In this document: positions 13,934 to 15,752 of the stretch, piece after piece
Numbering within the stretch: the first letter of the stretch is position 1
Layout: every line of letters begins with the position of its first letter
DNA from: Pseudoramibacter fermentans
GTDB taxonomy: Bacteria; Bacillota; Clostridia; Eubacteriales; Eubacteriaceae
Assembly (NCBI GenBank): GCA_009493725.1
Contig: VOGB01000019.1
Span: 1-15,752 of the forward strand
Direction of reading: 5' to 3'
Length of the DNA: 15,752 nucleotides
Notes under the pieces: model-generated
Seen by the model: the letters and a program-made list of their open reading frames with translations, nothing else
Database searches by the model: none
Told to the model about the DNA's origin: nothing
Program-made: the position numbers and the translations under genes

Positions 13934-15752
13934 ATGCCCCCATCTTCATGCCGGTTTCGAGTTTGGTGTTGCCGTTGCTTTTTCGTCATTTCCCACTCGG
14001 TCTCCTTTAGTCCACGTAGTTGCTGTTTTCTTAGATAGTCTGTATTTTTCGCATATAAAGTGGTCATTAAGGCTTCGTCCAAAATATTCATCAGGTAATT
14101 TTTCGGGCTAGTTGGGTGGTAATTAATGGCCTGATAGTCCTTAACTTGAGCTCGCTTATATTGATCAAAGCGCATTGTCTGTTGTTTCAAACGGGTTTGC
14201 ACCATTTCAATTTGTTGGTGATCCAACTTAGGATCTTGGCCACATTCGCCAATAAACAGTTGCCGGGTGCCATCATGTTTTAAGACCCGTTGCAGTCGAT
14301 GATCCTGAATATCTTTTAATTCCATTTTACCTAACAGGTAATTTAAACCGGCTTGATGTTGCTGACTAGTAAAGACTACCGGTGGCTGCTGTTGCAATTG
14401 ACTAAGATCATCGGCGCTTAATGGCTTTAATTCTGGGTCATAGTAAACCACAGCGGTATAGATTTGCTCCTTGTCAATCGTCTCTAGCTTATCGAGGTCA
14501 CTGTCCGGAAAAGCAGTCGTTAGAATGCTGTCGTATTGGGTTTGCACCACGGCTTTAACTTCCCGCATGACCCGTAAATCTTTCACCGCTTTAGAAATGA
14601 ATTCGAGTTCGCTTGGTTGATAAGCGGCTAGTATGCCCCGATCAGTAGGCTTCAAATCGTCTAACTGGTGACCATGTTTGGCTAGTACCGTGGTTAATTG
14701 CTTCTTAATTGTTTGGACCTGCTGATTAACTAACTGCCAGCTGGTATATGGCCGCTTGGTAAACGTCAATAATTGCTGGGTTAATAAGTCGTTTCGAATA
14801 TCCGCTAACCGTTCTGCCAATTCGCTACCCTTAAAAATCGTTTGTTCACTATTAGTTTCTTTAATCAGTTCCCGTCGTTCAGCTGCGGTTGTCTGTTCAA
14901 AATTAAGTTCCGGATAAAGCTTTTTCGTTGCTCGTTCCACCACTTTATTTAACAACTGGTTAGCTTGTGCTAGTGATGTCGTTTGCTGGTCAATAGTCAG
15001 CAGTTGCTTGGTTACATCTTCACCAATGGCATGTTTGATTAATAAGCTGTTTTTCCAATTAAACAGCATGCGCTGTTTATCATCTAAATGTTCTAAATCG
15101 ACATAGGTTTTCAATTGCTGACTTAGATGACTAATTGTGTGTTTTTCAGAGAACGATAGCTCGTCAGTTAACGCGTCAAAATGTTCATGATTTCTTATCT
15201 TTTCGTCAAGATTATGATATTTAGCTTGAGCGTTTCTTTGCGCGCTAACTTGTTGATTAAATGCTTTTCGATTTTTTCTTTGGCTGTTAATGCCTTCGTG
15301 TTGGGTAGGTGTCTCTTGAATCCCTTGATCGACAAACGATTTTTCACTAATCCGATCCGGAATATTTTTTTGTGCTAAAGACTGATTAACACTTGTTGCC
15401 CAATTATGCCGCCACTCATTAATTTTTTCCTTTTTATCCCAATCAACCAACCAAATTTTCCTTTGTTTTGGAAACCCGCTTTTGGTTAAAAGTTGCTTGC
15501 CATTTTCATCTTTAATGTACTGCGTCTTTGCTTTTAATCCCCAACTACCATCGGGGTTAAATGGGCGATTGGTTAACATCACATGTGCATGCGGATTGTC
15601 TGGGTGATCGCGATGAATTGCTACGTCAGCTACCATACCTTGATCGACAAAATTTTCTTGCACATATTTTGTCAGTAATTCTTTCTGTTCGGATTCACTT
15701 AATTCTACCGGTAAAGCCACGTTAAATTCTTTTGCATACCGTGAGTTTGATT
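13924..15752 (-). CDS. MobA/MobL-family (MOBQ-type) relaxase, N-terminus outside window
   Basis: The reading frame is open through the right edge, so the first part of the protein (probably around 100 residues including the catalytic Tyr) is missing. The visible frame upstream of a GTG at 15720 reads SRYAKEFNVALPVELSESEQ, so that GTG is an internal valine and not the start. DVAIHRDHPDNPHAHVMLTNRPF contains the metal-binding HxDxxNPHAH motif of MobA/MobL relaxases, which nick the transfer origin and stay bound to the 5' end. After about residue 150 of the fragment the protein is a long helical, Gln/Lys/Glu-rich region, with no helicase or primase motif seen. It ends in MHL at TAA. It is co-oriented with, and upstream of, the regulator and operon. 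The MOBQ family call is certain enough; the exact start cannot be given. Confidence 0.94.
   Translation of the reverse strand, partial: SNSRYAKEFNVALPVELSESEQKELLTKYVQENFVDQGMVADVAIHRDHPDNPHAHVMLTNRPFNPDGSWGLKAKTQYIKDENGKQLLTKSGFPKQRKIWLVDWDKKEKINEWRHNWATSVNQSLAQKNIPDRISEKSFVDQGIQETPTQHEGINSQRKNRKAFNQQVSAQRNAQAKYHNLDEKIRNHEHFDALTDELSFSEKHTISHLSQQLKTYVDLEHLDDKQRMLFNWKNSLLIKHAIGEDVTKQLLTIDQQTTSLAQANQLLNKVVERATKKLYPELNFEQTTAAERRELIKETNSEQTIFKGSELAERLADIRNDLLTQQLLTFTKRPYTSWQLVNQQVQTIKKQLTTVLAKHGHQLDDLKPTDRGILAAYQPSELEFISKAVKDLRVMREVKAVVQTQYDSILTTAFPDSDLDKLETIDKEQIYTAVVYYDPELKPLSADDLSQLQQQPPVVFTSQQHQAGLNYLLGKMELKDIQDHRLQRVLKHDGTRQLFIGECGQDPKLDHQQIEMVQTRLKQQTMRFDQYKRAQVKDYQAINYHPTSPKNYLMNILDEALMTTLYAKNTDYLRKQQLRGLKETEWEMTKKQRQHQTRNRHEDGGMHL

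Noticed and set aside
1..15752. Classical MOBQ/RSF1010-type nick site (TAAGTGCGCCCT)
   Set aside because: I did not see this consensus on either strand by eye; the transfer origin is probably outside the window, upstream of the relaxase gene.

Overview
The window reads as the transfer (tra/trs-type) region of a conjugative plasmid from a lactic acid bacterium, most likely the Lactobacillus plantarum group. Supports: GC content looks to be in the low-to-mid 40s percent, ribosome binding sites are strong AGGAGG-type, and the gene set and order resemble the trs/tra operon of Gram-positive conjugative plasmids (TrsC, TrsD, TrsE/VirB4, a TrsF-type protein, a TrsG-type cell-wall hydrolase, TrsK/VirD4, TrsL/VirB6-like). 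The species is an inference. All genes lie on the minus strand, so transcription runs from high to low coordinates.

From right to left: positions 15752-13924 hold most of a MobA/MobL-type relaxase whose N-terminus lies beyond the window edge. An 83-base gap follows, with an extended -10 promoter and a small dyad. A short GTG-started gene for a putative HTH regulator (13840-13529) ends inside a strong terminator-like hairpin (13556-13508). The ribosome binding site of the next gene starts directly after its T-run, so the transfer operon appears to be entered by read-through.

Positions 13493-104 form one tightly packed run of 14 genes with overlaps or gaps of at most about 20 bases. In transcription order: a charged soluble TrsA/TrsB-like protein, a VirB2-like pilin candidate, a PrgI/TrsC-type membrane protein, TrsD (resembling a free-standing VirB4 N-terminal region), the VirB4 ATPase TrsE, an EssB/YukC-like membrane protein, a bifunctional cell-wall hydrolase (lysozyme-like plus NlpC/P60), a VirB8-like coiled-coil protein, a membrane-tethered thioredoxin-like protein, a small membrane protein that looks like the N-terminal anchor of a coupling protein, the VirD4-type ATPase TrsK, a small AT-rich lipoprotein, a VirB6-like polytopic protein, a small two-TM protein, and topoisomerase III. 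Positions 1-103 carry no gene but contain a near-perfect 55-base inverted repeat.

Working model: the relaxase nicks and pilots the DNA, TrsJ/TrsK recruit it, VirB4, TrsD, the VirB6-like and VirB8-like proteins and TrsC form the inner channel, the hydrolase opens peptidoglycan, the pilin candidate builds the surface or channel part, and topoisomerase III handles plasmid DNA topology. The points most worth a second look are the attenuator-like structure ahead of the operon, the coupling protein split into two genes, the EssB-like (type VII secretion) component within a type IV system, and the AT-rich lipoprotein as a candidate exclusion factor. No replication gene, insertion sequence, CRISPR array, tRNA or rRNA was seen.
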